Part shown: in pieces, positions 46,753 through 60,445 of the stretch
Position numbering within the stretch: the stretch's first letter is position 1
Layout of the letters: each line of letters starts with the position of its first letter
Assembly (NCBI GenBank): GCA_008638375.1
Contig: CM018032.1
Coordinates: forward strand, 3,353,001-3,417,000
Direction: 5' to 3'
Source of the DNA: Nyssa sinensis
Taxonomy: Eukaryota; Streptophyta; Magnoliopsida; Cornales; Nyssaceae
Length of the DNA: 64,000 nt
Translations under genes and position numbers: made by a program
Notes under the pieces: generated by a model
Seen by the model: the letters and a program-made list of their open reading frames with translations, nothing else
Database searches by the model: none
Told to the model about the DNA's origin: nothing

Positions 46753-49263
46753 TTAGCTAAGAATGCAGCCTCCACATTCCCCGTTAATGGGATCCAACTA
46801 TATTAAAATACCCCAAAAAAGACAATTTAATGATCTCCCAAGTCCCAAGTTGCATGAACAAAATGGTGTGGAGTCTGGACCAGCCAGGCTGCAGCACCCT
46901 AAAATATAACACTGGCCAAAACCACCTCCAAAATACATTAGATCAGCCCCCAGCTTTAGATTCCTAAGGGAACAATAAGTAATAGCTCCATGTTGTAAAA
47001 TTACCCATGTGTATCAGTTCAGAAAATGACAAGGCTCCAGAAAAACCACCAACCCTAAAAATCCCAAAACTATCCAACTGTGCTCGTCAAAGTACTATCC
47101 AAGCCAGGCAAGAAGCAGATATCAAATGGAAATATATGGACCATCATAGACCAATCACAAATATGTGAGGAGAAAAGGAATAGCTAAAATTCATTAGGCA
47201 CATATACCACATCAATATAATCATCCTAATTGTCTATAAGATAGTATTTGAATAAAAGATCTCATAATAAATAAAAAAACTATAAGATAGTATTTGAAGA
47301 GAACTCAGAATATAAAAAAAAAAAAAAAATTCTTCCTTCTTAGATGGTCAACATAATAATATGGCAGAAAGGTGTTCACTATCATTTTTTTCCTAGTGCC
47401 ACAAAAACCAGAAAAAGAATTCATTTGGTATAGAAATGTCACGTTAATACTTTTAAAAAAATATACATCAATGACCCCAAAATACTTGTTGTTCTTGAAA
47501 TAATGTTCCAAATTGCAAGACTAAAAGAGAAACAACAGGAACATATGCTCGATAAACTCGCACTATCACAAAGGATTCATTTATAGGATAAAGAGTTCTA
47601 TACTTGTCTTATTTTCTAATCTTTTTTCAAAAGAAATTTCAATTGCATTAACCTCTCCAAAGCAACTGTCCAAGCAAAAGTGTTCACTTTCGCACAGCAT
47701 GGTCTGCGACTTCATAAGACTAAATCTGTCTTGTTGAAGAAAAAATCTTGGAGAAAGAAGTCTAGATACAAACTCTGGGACTTAAGATACAAATAATACC
47801 ACTTGGTTGAAAAACTCAGACCCTATCACCTTTGGAAAGAATATAATATGTAAACATCACTAAAGAGTTGTTGGAAAATGGAAAACTTCTTGAATTGAAA
47901 TTCCAAGTTTGGCTGGAGGAGGAAACAGTACATGCATCCATGACAATTGCATTCCAAGACCAATAAATACTAACCAAACAATGAAGTAAGTAGGCAAGAG
48001 AGTGACTAGCATCCTAAGAAAGTAGAAGAAATAGATAATTATTTTTGCTACCTAGAGTGATATAAAATTTACCAAATGGCAAGACATCTACCCGCACCCA
48101 AAGCTGAAGCCTGTGTCAGCATGTTGGATTCTGTAATCCATGCTTTTTTGCTTATGTTCCCCAAAATTCATGACACAATGCAACAACAAAAAATATATAC
48201 CACTGGATCCCATTATGGGGATCGCATTATGTTCTACATTTGAAACCATGCATTAGCGAGCAACAACTAAAGCATTAGGGAAATCATTGACACAAAGAAT
48301 TGGTCCCATTATAAGTATAAGATTGCAATTGTGTGCTGCAAAAGTTATGATTCCAACCATCTTAATTCGTGATGATTCAAGTGTGCATGGCTCCTTCAAT
48401 TTAGATGGCTTCAACATCTTCTAGCTTTTACAATGTACACATATTAAAGTATGCTAAGCAAGTAACAAACACAATTTTCAAGGAAAATTTTACCAAAATA
48501 TTAATGAGCGAAGCCAATCACTTAAATGAAAAGACACGGTGTAGGCAACACAGGGGATGGTCCCATTAGTTGCATACACATATAGGCAGCCTCCCAATGT
48601 GTCATGCACAAGTTCATTAACATAATTTTTTTTAAAAAAAAAATCTTATAATAGGAAAACCAGTTAAAATAAAAGTTCCATTTTGATTTTAGTTTTATAT
48701 TTTTCAGGCACAGAACTTTCCCCAGAATAGCTGGGTCAAGGATTGTTGAGTTTGGTTGAGTCAGGACAGAACTTTTGAAACTTCTCTTGCCCATTATTTG
48801 ATAGCTGAGTAAACAAAAGAAATCAGACTCGTGATATGTTTCCAGTTGTTTTGCACTTTGCTTTCCTCAAAAGGGGGAAAAACTCAACTCGACCATGGCT
48901 GCATTAGGCTCACTTGAGCAGACGATTCGTTTTCCCAGACACCCAAAATTAGCAAACCAAAGATTCAAAAATTATTTGTCTCCTTGTCCTACTATTTCCC
49001 TGCAGCCAGGGAGTCGACTAGTAGCAATAAGAACGGTTGAGTGAAAAGCAAAAGCTCATTTTAGACTCTTCAAATTAACCTTTTCACTTCGCATTATTCG
49101 CATACATATTCAAACAAACAAGGTTCCAGGACAAACACATGTATGCATACATATACACAGACACACACACAACATTTGGGGCAATTGACCAAAAGTGCGG
49201 AGATCATTCAAGAAAATATATACATACATCACAAAATTAAGATTGATTGAGAGAAAAACTAAC

Positions 49264-49350
49264 CAGTAGTCGTCAATGTCAATCACGGAGAGGAAAGTGA
49301 GGCTTAGTTGATACGGAGAGAAGCAGATGAAAGAAGGAAAAGCAGGCTAG
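49264..49350 (-). promoter_or_regulatory. Candidate non-coding first exon and promoter of PAC1
   Basis: Read on the minus strand, a pyrimidine-rich leader without ATG (CTGGAGCCCTAGCCTGC ... GACGACTACTG) ends in donor GTTAGT and is followed by a T-rich intron start. A TATA-like word (AAATGTATATGTG) lies about 75 bases upstream near 49420. This has the look of a plant promoter plus 5'UTR exon, and no other minus-strand gene lies between it and PAC1. The link to PAC1 is inference. Confidence 0.4.
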
Positions 49351-49590
49351 GGCTCCAGGTAAAGTGCGATTGGCTTGTCTTCCAAGTTAAACCCGACCGC
49401 TTTTGCATTTTTCACATATACATTTATCCAAAGTTCCAAACCCGGACCGAGTTAGATCGGGTAGGATTTTTTAAACCCAGGTCGATTACTCCACTGCCAA
49501 TTGGATAGATTTTCAGAAATTATTGCTTGAGAGTCCTTCAAAAACATTTAAATTAATAAATGATATTAGTGATTATTTTAATAAAAATAA

Positions 49591-50086
49591 TCAACTATAC
49601 TAACTTCTCATAAAATTTAAGATAATTACACTAATTTCTCTTCAAGTTTTTAAAATTATACTGATTTTTCATATTTTATAAAATAATATACAGATACTAC
49701 TCTCTTGTCAATTTTTTCTTCAAAATAATAAAATTATTTATTTTTTTTTAATTTTTTAAATATTAACCAATATTTTATAATTTTTTAAATAAATATTGAT
49801 AAAAATCTTAAATTTATTTTTATATAAAATAAAAATAATTATTTACCTTAAATTTATTTTTAAATAAAAAAATAAAAATCTTTAAAAAAAAGTTAGAACA
49901 AATTGATCAAAATTAGAAAAAAAAATAGAAAATTTTGTCATTTTGAAGAAAACAAATTGTCAAAAAAAAGATATCTGTATATTATTTTATAAAATAGAAA
50001 ATATCAGTGTAATTGTCATAAATCATTAAATCTCACTAAAGATCAGTATAACTGTTATAAACCACAGGAAAAATTAATATAATTTA
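49591..50086. mobile_element. Foldback element, copy A
   Basis: The two arms (about 150-180 bases each) are imperfect reverse complements, including ATTTTATAAAATAATATACAGATA at the left and its inverted counterpart near 49971-50000. The outer ends read AATTATATTAATTTTTCC-like. It is AT-rich with no coding content, and related to copy B at 58.3 kb (shared TTTTCTTCAAAATAA arm text). Confidence 0.65.
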
Positions 50087-52560
50087 CTCTAAAAAAATAT
50101 GAATATGACTTACTTTATTTTTTTGTTTAAATTAATAGAAACTTACAAAAAGATGAATAAATCTTATTTTGATTTATTTTATTTTCACAAGAAAAAAGTT
50201 TCCAAAAAAAGTGACTACTTGTTTACATAAGATGTTAAAAGAAATATACTAACACAATTTAATTTTTAACATTATTTTTGGCACAACAATTACTCTCTAA
50301 TTTGAACTTTCATTCTTTTTGGACAAACCAATCCTTTAAGACCTCAAACGATGCCTTTTGTTTTAATGACAAATCAAATCAACACAAAAATTTGTGGTGC
50401 TCTTGAAGTGCCCAAAAGAATTACAACAAAAGCATTGGCATCAAAACGAGAAAATGCCGCAAATGTAATTAGCATCGTTTTTTTATCCTTTAACGGCAAA
50501 TGACAAGTGCCGCAAAAGGCCTGTTTTGTTATAACATTAATATTGCTTGTTGCACCAAAATAACTAGTTTTGAGTTAGGTGCTTAATTTTCTTCTCAAAG
50601 ACAATAAGCTAACCTCGTTATACAGAAATAAAAACTTTTTTTAAACCTACCTTATTTTGCTTCCAATAATGTTATCTCATACAAATCTCATGCGCATTAA
50701 TTTAAATCCATACCTAGCTCTGTCCCGTTCTGCTTCTATTGTATAAATATTTAATATTCTCGTTAAAATATATTTATTTTTTATATTATTATTTAATTAT
50801 ATATATTCATGAATATGTGAGGAATTTTAAAATATAGAACAATTATTTAAATAATTTTATACTATATTTGTCGCAAAGGGGATTTAATTTTTTTTCTAAA
50901 CCCGTTTATAACCCTTTTGAATCTTTAACATTTTTTTTATAAAAAAATTGTCACTAACTTATTTATATATTTATGGGACGCGTTTTTATCAAGGATAGAA
51001 AAATAGTAAGATGGGTTTAAAAAAAAAAAATCATTAAAATCTTATGACCTGCATTTATATATGTGTCGGCACTGTAAAATAGTAAGTCTTAAGGATCGAA
51101 GTTCTATTTAAGTGGTGTAAGGATTCACACTTTACGCGATTGACGTGAGTTCGATTCTCTTTCTCACATTTTTGAACCAACAAAAAAAAAAAAAGAAGTG
51201 AACCCTGCTAATGAAACAGTCTCTCAATGTTATATGGTCCCCAAAATTTTCTCTCTCTCATTGATCCTTGGAAATCTTTTTGCCCGGGGGGCTAAACTCA
51301 CCCTTAAAAACCTAATATATGTTTTTAGTGCCAAGATCAAAGAGAGGCACCCAGATGGGTCAGATGAAAAACTTTATGGGCTGGGCTCGGTCCTTTTGTT
51401 TCTGAATTAGCTTAGAAAGATCTTGATCCCCTCGGCCCAACTTTGTAGACCTCGGGTCCGTTGCCCAGCAGCAGTATACTTGATGGCCCAGAAGTCTGGC
51501 TCACAAGGACCAACTACATTGCTTTGTACTTGTCATGGGATGTTTTAGAGGGGTGAGTCTGAATTAATGGATGATGGGAATAAAAGCAAAATCTAGCCGT
51601 TTGGATACAATTTGTTTTCATTGTTTATGTTTATGTTTTTGTTTTCAATTTGTGTTTCCAAGAATATAAATAATGAGAATTTTGAAAATACATGTATTTT
51701 GGGTCATATTCATTTTCTAATGAATTCAGATTTTAAAAAATATAAAAAATTTACTTTTAGTTGTTTCCAAAATGGTTTATTATTTTCAATTTTTTTTTTT
51801 CAAAAATAGTTTTGGAAAATGATATACCAAATACGTTTTTTGAGGATAGAAAACAATTTTTTAAAAATAAATTTTTGCAGTGAAATAATGTTTCTAGACC
51901 GATAATTGGGCTCTCACATGTAAAATGCATCTCTCACAACTTGGATCTCTCTCAACTACATACACTTCTAATTAATGTAGGATTTCTCTTCCAAATTAAT
52001 TGAAAATAAAATTTAGGCATCGGGTCCCGCATGGCATCGGATCCCAACAAATTGATATTATATATATATAAAATTGAGTAATGCTATATAAATCTATTTT
52101 TCAAATATTTTTTCTTACCCATAAACCCAAGTAATAGAACTTATGTCATGTGAACCCACATCACTTGTTTGTATGTATGTGTGTGTGTATATATATATAT
52201 AATTAAAGAAGAAATCTATGAAAATCTTCAAGAAATAAGTATATTCTTTAGAAAGGATAATCCCTAACGCGGCGAATTTAGAAATTGAGTTAGGGAGGTA
52301 AAAATGTAGGTATTAAAATTTTAAAATGGTCTTCTTGAATATATAAAAAAAAAAAATTAGGAGAACTAAGTCTTAATTTTTTAAAAAAAATTTCTAACAA
52401 TTAAGGGATAAAAAATACAAAATTTTAGAGGGCATGACCTCCCTTAGTCTCCTTGATTTACAATGTGCCCCAAAGCGGGATCAACCAGCTCAATTGGGCA
52501 TCTTGTATCTCTTTTTACATAGGATATATAAGTCATGGTATCAAAACTTTTTAATGAAGT
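50087..52560. other. AT-rich DNA without a gene
   Basis: No supported exon. A SINE-like end (GAGTTCGATTCTC, then a 13-A run at about 51181-51194) is present. Bases 52262-52460 resemble the outer element at 58190-58870 (GGTATTAAAA...GGGCATGACCTCCCTTAG), a dispersed DNA-element-like repeat. The block 51200-51600 is of normal composition but unrecognised. Confidence 0.45.
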
Positions 52561-52990
52561 TGATGTTGCTCTTTCCGATTAGAGGAGCTTTCCCTCTTTT
52601 GTCACCTGTCAAGAATTCGGGATTAAAGGGTCACCGAATAGACTCTGGTAATAACCGTTCCGATGTTAAAGTCACTAAATAAAAGAGACTCTAATTGAGA
52701 AGAATAATTAAGTATCAATTGAAAGCGTACCTCTGAGTCTTATTTATAGGTTATAAATCTCTTAAGTTGAGTATGATTAGAGCCATAAAAATAGGAATTC
52801 GAAAATATCTAAAGATAGCAGTTGACATATTGAACTATGTTTTCTTATTCTGAGTTCAGTAAGATATGAAAGGTGGTGATCAGTTCGAAATCCTTCATGT
52901 AGATATTTTATTTTCCTTACCACGAGATTTGTAATGAGCAGATCAGTACCTCATCTGTTCTAGAGGTGGTGCACCATTATAAATAATGTA
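52561..52990 (-). mobile_element. Solo-LTR-like piece related to 54-57 kb element
   Basis: It starts TGATGTTGCTCTTTCC and shares the order of blocks with the LTRs at 54099 and 56931 (TTATTTATAGG, TAAGTTGAGTA, ATTCGAAAATATC, GGTGATCAGTTCG). It is more divergent than those two are from each other. The right end is uncertain. Confidence 0.5.
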
Positions 52991-54098
52991 TCTTTGAATC
53001 TCTCGTATTTGTTTGATTTAAATAGAAGAATTTTTCTTGATTGATATTTAAAGAATTATGTATATATACACGTCATGTCTTGAATACACTTGTAACTTTA
53101 TGAGATATCGAAAGTATATAATAATCTTTTGATTTTCAGTAATGAAGTAAATTTGAGTGGCTTAGATTTCCTACAAGGTTGCTTATTTGTATACTAAATG
53201 AAAAACATGAAGTAGGCATGAATGCGTGCTGCATGTACAGTAAAATCACCGACAAAAAGAGCATCATTGTCATACAAAATTAGGCTCCAAAAGAGATGGT
53301 AATAACTTGGAAGCAAGAGGGATTCAGATGTTAACATTGACTACGACTTTGTAGATTAATGATCAAGCAAGCTAAATGATAACTTTAGACATTTTAATCG
53401 TGTGTTTACAATACCAGACTTGTAAACATTAACAATCTATATATACACTCATTTAGATATATTTGACATCAACCAATATCATTTGGTTGATTACTTCTCA
53501 TTTCATACAAAATATTAAAGACCTCACTCTAAGAATTTGTGAATTAAAAGCTTTTCTTATACCAGTTATTTGTCAAAAGTACATGAATTCATGGATGCAT
53601 GCATATGCATGATATATATATATATGTATACATGTATACATGTAAAATCAATAAATAGACTAGACTAGGTACAGTGATATTGCAGGTTGTTGTAATGCCA
53701 AAGTCCTCCATCATATAAACGTCGCAGAACAGCAATTAAAGCACAGATATAAATAGGTTGAAGCCGATCAATGTAATTATATATTGCGCACTGTTTGGGA
53801 AGAAGGAAAGTTTGTGTCAGTCTGATTCAAAGATTCCTTGGGGTGCAAGAAATGTCAGGGATTGTCTGACTTTCTCAGTACTCAATTTTCTCGTGGCTGT
53901 GGCGCGGAGCTTCTTGTGTCTTTCAGTCCTATTTATTTCGCATTAAATATAAGAGAACGCCTACTTTTAAGCCTGCTTTCAAATTAAACATCTGTCATAA
54001 TTTGAATGTGTTTTGCATATAATTATATTTTTATAATATGATTATTTAATTTTAATTAAAAAATAAAAATTAAATAAAATTAAAAAATACATATATAT
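52991..54098. other. Unrecognised DNA between LTR pieces
   Basis: AT-rich with a short ATGCATGCATATGCATGATATAT palindromic patch near 53600. The 62-codon frame at 53758-53946 matches nothing I know. Confidence 0.4.
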
Positions 54099-54558
54099 TG
54101 ATGTTGTTCTTTTTCAGTTTGAAAACTTTTTTTTCGAAATATCTGTCAAGAACTTGAAACCAGAAGGTCATCGAAAAGACTTCGGTGGTAGCAGCTCTGA
54201 TGATAAAATCAGTAAAGAAATCAAAACAATAATTCAAGAGACGAATTGAATATAAATTGAAAGTGTACCTTATGGCCTTATTTATAGGTAGTAGATATCC
54301 TAAGTTGAGTAGTATTAAGAGTTATAAAAGTAGGGATTTGAGGATATCCGAAAATAGTAGTTTTCATGTATAACTCTGTTTTCTTATTCTGAGGTTGGTA
54401 ACCTCTAGAAGGCAGTGATAATTTCGGAATCCATTACCTTTGAGCCCTCAGTGCCTAGTTGACTGGGATGTAATAACCCTCTCATATTCTGCGCCCTGAA
54501 GAGGTCATTATGAACACATGTCACGCCCTAAATACGGTAGTCAAATTATGGTATATCA
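54099..54558 (-). repeat. LTR (3' LTR in element orientation)
   Basis: Matches 56931-57389 block by block (CAGTAAAGAAATCAAAACA, CTTATTTATAGG, TTATGGTATATCA). Confidence 0.75.
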
Positions 54559-55619
54559 ACTACTTCTCCCCGAGCCTCAATTTTGTGGCATATTCAGAGC
54601 TTAGGTTAGGGCTTCTAGGATGTCATACGCATGTTCGTCATAAATGCGTCGTTCCGTATTTTGAAGAGATAACCGTTGATGTGACATTTATTGCATCAAC
54701 CGTCGGTTAAGGTTATGAGGCCATCATTGCCTCAATTGCCACAACGGTTCGGAAACGATTCCCCCCCTACGTGGACACCTGTTGGATTTATATAAAACGA
54801 GGACAACACATTACTACTCCCCTTTTCAACACTTTAGCATTTTGAACACTTCAAACAGCAAGAGAGACTTTGGTATTTTGAACACTCCAAACAACAAGAG
54901 AGACTTTCTAAGTGAGGAGATCTCTGGTATACCAAAAAACTCCTCCAATCAAGACTTTGGTCAGGTTTGGTTCACAAACCTTCGTTGTTTTTTCATCGTT
55001 TCCACTCATTCTAAGGCTTTGAATTCATCTTTATCTCAATGGCCAAGATCTGGATGACGTGGGGCTCTGCTTTTGCTTCCCGATCATATTTCTTCCTGAC
55101 CTGGTTAGACATACTTGTCATCGCATTGTCAGCATGGAGCACGAAGATGACTTGATTATTTTGCTACTGTTAATTATTCCGAACTTCCCTCTGTTCAGGC
55201 CTTTGCTCTTGCCTCCTTTAAGAGGGTATTTTGTCACGGGGGTTCTGTCTCTCGTCCTGAAGGATGAACTCTCTTAGTCGTCCTCTCTTGATGAGATGTT
55301 TTATCTCTTATTTCAGAACTTTACACTCCTCGGTTATGTGCCTTTGCTCTTTATGGAAGTCACAATATTTGTTTTGATTCCTTAAGTCGGGGTGGCTTTT
55401 TAATAGTTCCAACTACCTCAAGTTTTTATGAGTCTCGACTTGTTGGAGTATATGGGTAAGAAAAGCATTTAATGGGGTATAAGTTCCATACCTTCCAGAG
55501 CCAGAGTTGTTCTGTGTTCTTGGTGTTGTTCTCTTGTCGGGACTCCTAGTCTTTTTTTTATTGGCACTGTTATCCCTCTTCTAAACTTTCTCATCATTCT
55601 GAGTTTGTTCTTTGACTTT

Positions 55620-55880
55620 TCAAAAAAAGGTTTTCATATCTTCAAAATTAATATACTTCTGTGCTCTTTCCATGAGCGTTGTTATATCGATAAGGGGATT
55701 CTTGGTTAAGGAATCCTGAAAGTGTCCAGGCCCAAGGCCTGAAGTGAGGGCGACCACCAAGAAACTCGAATTACAGTCTATTATCTCTGTGAGTTCGGTA
55801 TTGAAACGAGTTATGTACTCTCGAAGTGACTCTCCCTTTGCGTGCTTCACAGTCAACAAGAACTCTGACCCTTTTCTCAA
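55620..55880 (-). pseudogene. Retrotransposon gag remnant
   Basis: 86 codons: SEFLLTVKHAKGESLREYI, RFNTELTEI, GLGPGHFQDSL and LMERAQKYINFED. These are the conserved core of the plant Gypsy gag domain (QxxGESLRxYxxRFN ... RAxxYIxxEE). The frame is broken on both sides, so no full capsid protein is encoded. Confidence 0.8.
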
Positions 55881-56930
55881 CTTCGTGCTTGTTGAGAAAC
55901 GGTCAAGAAATAACCTGCTGAGCTCATAAAAATTACTGACCGATTTTTAGAGAAGGTTATAAAACCATTTAAGGGCAGTACCCTTGAGGTTGGTCACAAA
56001 ATTTTGACACATGAAGGCATTGGTAGCCCCGTGCAGGGCCATTATATACTGATAATAAGATAGGTGTCCCCAGGGTCCTCAAACCCGTCACAGAGAGTAA
56101 ATTTTGGGACAACAAATTTCTTGGATCGCTCTTTTATCTTTATGGCAGAGGTGAACGATGTGGAAAACCTACCAGCAACTTACTTAGCTCGTCTTGTTTT
56201 GGAGGGACGTGGAATCCCTTGATTGAGATTGTTTGATCTTGAGAGTTTGCTATCTCCTCTATCTTCTGAGGGGCTTTGAGCAGGTTTTGTTGTGCGATCG
56301 GTACTCATTGTTGGTCTTATCCCGTGTTTCCAAGGTCCTAGATTTACAGGGGGAATTTGTCTGGCAACAGCAGAAGGGTGCTACTCTCCTAAAACTAGTG
56401 GACCTGAGACAAGGATTGGCTCCAAAGACCATTAGGATTGGTATTCTCGTCCTACTCTAATAATGGATGACAAGATGGAATATCAGTATTCTTCTCCCCA
56501 TAGCTATTGACGATTGGGGATCGGTCCCTATATGGGCAGTGCCTTGAGGGTATACAAGCTGCACATTAAGCAACTCTTCATTATGGGATCTTTCACTCGT
56601 AGTGGTGGCGAAAGGTTAAGGTCCTCTATGAACAACATTAGCAAGAGGAGGAGGATTGTTCCGTTGGTTCTGAGCCAGTGAAACTAGAGCTTGTGACATG
56701 GTTGTGAGTTGTTCTTGCATCTAATTAGACTGTCGTTGAATTCGATCAAGTTGGTGTTGCAAACGAATAGGTGTTTGTCTCTTTCCTCTTCTAATAGGAG
56801 GCTGATTTTGAAGGTTTTGATAGTTCTTTTTAGGACGAAGGTTGGGAGTCATAATTTCTTTGAGAGAAGAAGCTTAGTTTCCGATGTAAAGTAAGGAGAA
56901 CGATCGTCGTTCCCATAGATAGCGCCAAAC

Positions 56931-57389
56931 TGATTTACTCTTTTCTAGTCTGAAGGTTTCCCATCCCGAAGTACCTGTAAAGAACTTGATATCAGAAAGT
57001 CACCGAGAAGGCTATGGTGGTAGGTGTTACGATGATAAAGTCAGTAAAGAAATCAAAACAGTAATTTATGAGACGAATCGAACATAATTAAAAGCGTACC
57101 TTATGGCTTTATTTATAGGTATTAGATATCATAAGTTGAGTAAGATTAGGAGTTATAAAAATAAGAATTTGAGAACATCCAAAGATAGTATTTTTCATGT
57201 ATAACTATGTTTCCCTATTTTGATATCGATAGTCTATGGAAAGCGGTGATAAGTTCGGAAACCATTATCTTTGAACCCTCCGTGCTTGATTGACTTGGAT
57301 GTAATAATCCTTTCATGATCTATACCTTGAAGAACTCATTATAAACACCTGTCACGTCTTAAATACGATAGTTAAATTATGGTATATCA
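56931..57389 (-). repeat. LTR (5' LTR in element orientation)
   Basis: Starts TGATTTACTCTTTTC directly against the primer-site region and ends TATGGTATATCA. Confidence 0.75.
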
Positions 57390-58294
57390 TTATTATGTAT
57401 GTGATAAATTATGATTAACACACATACTTAATCTTATTGAATTTAAAACTAATTATTGTATTTAAATATAAGAATTTAGCGTATGAAAAATGTTAAGATC
57501 AATCACGAATAATCATCATTTGCTATTTAATTATTGTATACAATATATACGCACAAGTGATATAGATACGTGCATGCCACACCAATCAAATCACAAATTT
57601 TAATCACCCGCGACAAAATGTTGCATTGCTATTTGGCACATTAATTATAAGGGACATGATGACTACGGATTGACGTGGAGACTTGAAACATTTGTCCGCA
57701 TGTGATGCATTCAAAATCAATTAAATGAAATGGCTTGCTAGGGATTGTATATTTCATGAACCTATGTATTTCAATGAATTGAATTCTGGATCGAATTATT
57801 TATTTGAATATAATACCAGATTTTATTTTCATGATCTAAGTCCGAATTTGAATATTTTTTAATTAAATAAATTAGATCTAAATTAAACAAATTTGATCTC
57901 AAATCATTCCATCTGATTTATTATAATTTATATAATATATATTAAATTTTTTTATAATAAATTAAATATTAAATTATATAAAAAAATTTTGAGTTGAGTT
58001 TATATCTTTTAAAATTACATATTATAACATAATATTATATGTATAATCTATTATAATATAACATTTTAAATACATTATATACATTAATATTATTATCGAA
58101 TTAAATTCAATATAATCAAATAGTTAATGTTTTAAATATATTATATATATTGTATTATATACGTGTATATATATACAGTGGTAGAATCATAAATTATAAT
58201 TAGAGAGGGAAAAAGCGTAAGTATTAAAACTTAGGTAAAATTCATATAAATATATACAAATATTTTGGGGGAAAAAGTATATATAATTTTTTGG

Positions 58295-58786
58295 GATAAG
58301 TTAGGCTGTCTTCTTTTAAGATTTCTGACAATTACAAAAAATATTTTTTGAGATTTCTGAACTGACATTGACATCTCCTATTTTTATTGACAGATTACAA
58401 AGACTTCCCTTACAATTTTATTTTTTTCAAAATAACAAAAACGTCCCTTTCATGTTTTTTGTTTTTGAATTTTTTTAAATTTGACCATTTTTTTCTAACT
58501 TTTTTCTTTATTTTCAAATAAATACTAATTAAAATCTTCTTTGTCTAAAAAATATAAATTATTTATCTTAAATTTATTTTTATATAAAATGAAAAAAAAA
58601 CCTTTAAAAAAAGTTAACAAAAATGGTCAAAATTGAAAAAATGAAAAAATAATAATAAAATTAAAGGGGTACTTTTGTTATTTTGAAAAAAATAAGGTTA
58701 GAAGGGAAGTCTTTGTAGTTTCTCAGTTAAAGTAGAAAATGTTAGTGTCATTTCAAAAACTTCAGTGGAGGTCAGTGTAATTTACC
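58295..58786. mobile_element. Foldback element, copy B (nested)
   Basis: The left arm holds ACAAAGACTTCCCTT and TTTTTTTCAAAATAACAAAA; the right arm holds their reverse complements (TTTTGTTATTTTGAAAAAAA, AAGGGAAGTCTTTGT) around an AT-rich core. The right end reads GTCAGTGTAATTTACC. It is inserted within a repeat that also occurs at 52262-52460. Confidence 0.68.
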
Positions 58787-60445
58787 TTTTTTTTTTAAAA
58801 GAAAAATTTCTAACAAAATACGTGATTAAAAATACAATTCAAAAGTTTTGAAGGTCATGACCTACCTTAATTGTAAAGACCCGAAAAATTGTCAAAGGAT
58901 AATTTAATAATTTTCTAGTCTTATTCGATAGCAGGTAAAGAATTAAATAAAAATGAGTTAAATAATTGTGAAATCAATGGATAAATGATATATATAACAG
59001 TCTAGTTTTGAGGGAAAAAAAGTATGTAAATTTCTCATCTAATTTTGAGGGAAAAAATTTCCTTTCCAAATTTTCCCAAAAAAAATATATTACATCTAAA
59101 TTTTCCTCCAATTTTGAAAATAAAATTTGTTTAAATTAAAACCCTCCACCCCAACTTAAAAAAAAAAAATCCCCTTCTAAAGTTTTCTCAAAAAAAAATC
59201 ATAGGCCCCTCAAAAAATTGGCCCTTGCACTTATACACAATGCATTGGACTGGATGAGTATAAAATAAGAGTGCAGATAGATTGGCCTAATTTGTTTTTC
59301 TCACTAAATAGTATGAGATAAATGGAATATCACAAGGCACTGCAGTGGGCCAAATGTTATACTCAAGGTTGATCTACTTTTCAATGTCAACTTATGTGTC
59401 GGTGACAAGTAAGTGGATGGTTACCAAACGTGAGTAGGGCCAAAGTGTGCATTTGTGTTGAAAATTGATTTTGGTTGTGGGGCTTGTTTGGAATAATATA
59501 TATATTTTTTGAATAACTCAGTATTTGATTATTTGGATTGATTAATTCGGAAGACTAATTCTATCGTCTATTAACAAGAGGCCCGATTAAAGTCGGGATA
59601 ATGTCTTGTATGGACTATTCTCAAGAGAAAGTAGCATCAATTGAGTTTCAACCATATGATCTTGGAGGATAAATCTTTTAATTACTGTGTACCGCTTACT
59701 CGGCCACCCCCTTGGAGTTTTGTTTGGAACAACATATATATATATATATATATATTGTATTTGTAAAAATTTCTTTGGGAAACATATTTAACCATTTGAT
59801 TAAAATTTTAAAATTATTTTTGTGTTAATTTTGTTTTTCAAAATTAACACAAAATTATAATTTATTTATAGTCAAAATGAATATCTAGTAAATCAACAGA
59901 AAAACTGAAATCAAGTTTACATCTGTAAAATAAAATAAAAATAACATTGGTGAGTGAGAATGAAGGAGGATGATAATCGTTAATTTGGATGATCAATTTA
60001 GTGAGAGGAAGAAATTCAAGTGAAGTGATATCACAATCTCTATTTTTAACCTTATACAAGTGAAGAAATAACATTGGTGAGTGAGAATAAATGAATTTTT
60101 TTTAAGAATCTCTTCAATTTGTCCAAAAGTGGAATAATTTGAAAAGAGAATTTCATTTAATGAATTTTTTTGAATATGTTAAATATGTTATTGAACACCA
60201 ATCACTCTTAGATGTAAAAATTAATTTTATGTCCATACACATAAATATATGAACCTTATTTTTTTTCTTCTTCTAAAAGCATATAAATAAATTTAAGATG
60301 ATTATTTTTTTTATTTAAAACTATTTTGTTTTTCTATATAAAATTTATAAGCAAAATATAAAATAAAAACTATAAAATTGTGTGAAACCAGATTAATAAA
60401 TGAAATGCATGAGATGTCACTTGAACACTTTATTTTATTTTTTGA

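Larger units (their letters stand above)
39744..49263 (-). other. Probable PAC1 5'UTR intron (about 9.5 kb)
   Basis: Inference: acceptor TATTAG ends at 39744 directly before the PAC1 start codon, and a good donor CTACTG|GTTAGT is at 49263. The interval holds a LINE piece (41246-41690), a minisatellite (40960-41230), a TRIM-like LTR element (41935-43008), a 50-bp duplication (46653-46752) and simple repeats, but no host gene. If the intron is shorter, part of this is intergenic. Confidence 0.4.
54099..57389 (-). mobile_element. Gag-only LTR retrotransposon (non-autonomous)
   Basis: LTRs at 54099-54558 and 56931-57389, each TGAT...TATATCA on the plus strand. The element reads on the minus strand: beside the right LTR the primer-site region reads GTTTGGCGCTATCTATGGG, the form common in plant Gypsy elements. 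A polypurine tract (GGCTCGGGGAGAAGTAG) borders the left LTR. The interior (2.4 kb) has a gag remnant at 55620-55880 and no protease, reverse transcriptase or integrase. The target duplication is not clear. Confidence 0.72.

Noticed and set aside
51118..51195. Possible tRNA or full SINE at GAGTTCGATTCTC plus poly(A)
   Set aside because: B-box-like word and tail exist, but no A box or cloverleaf could be drawn.
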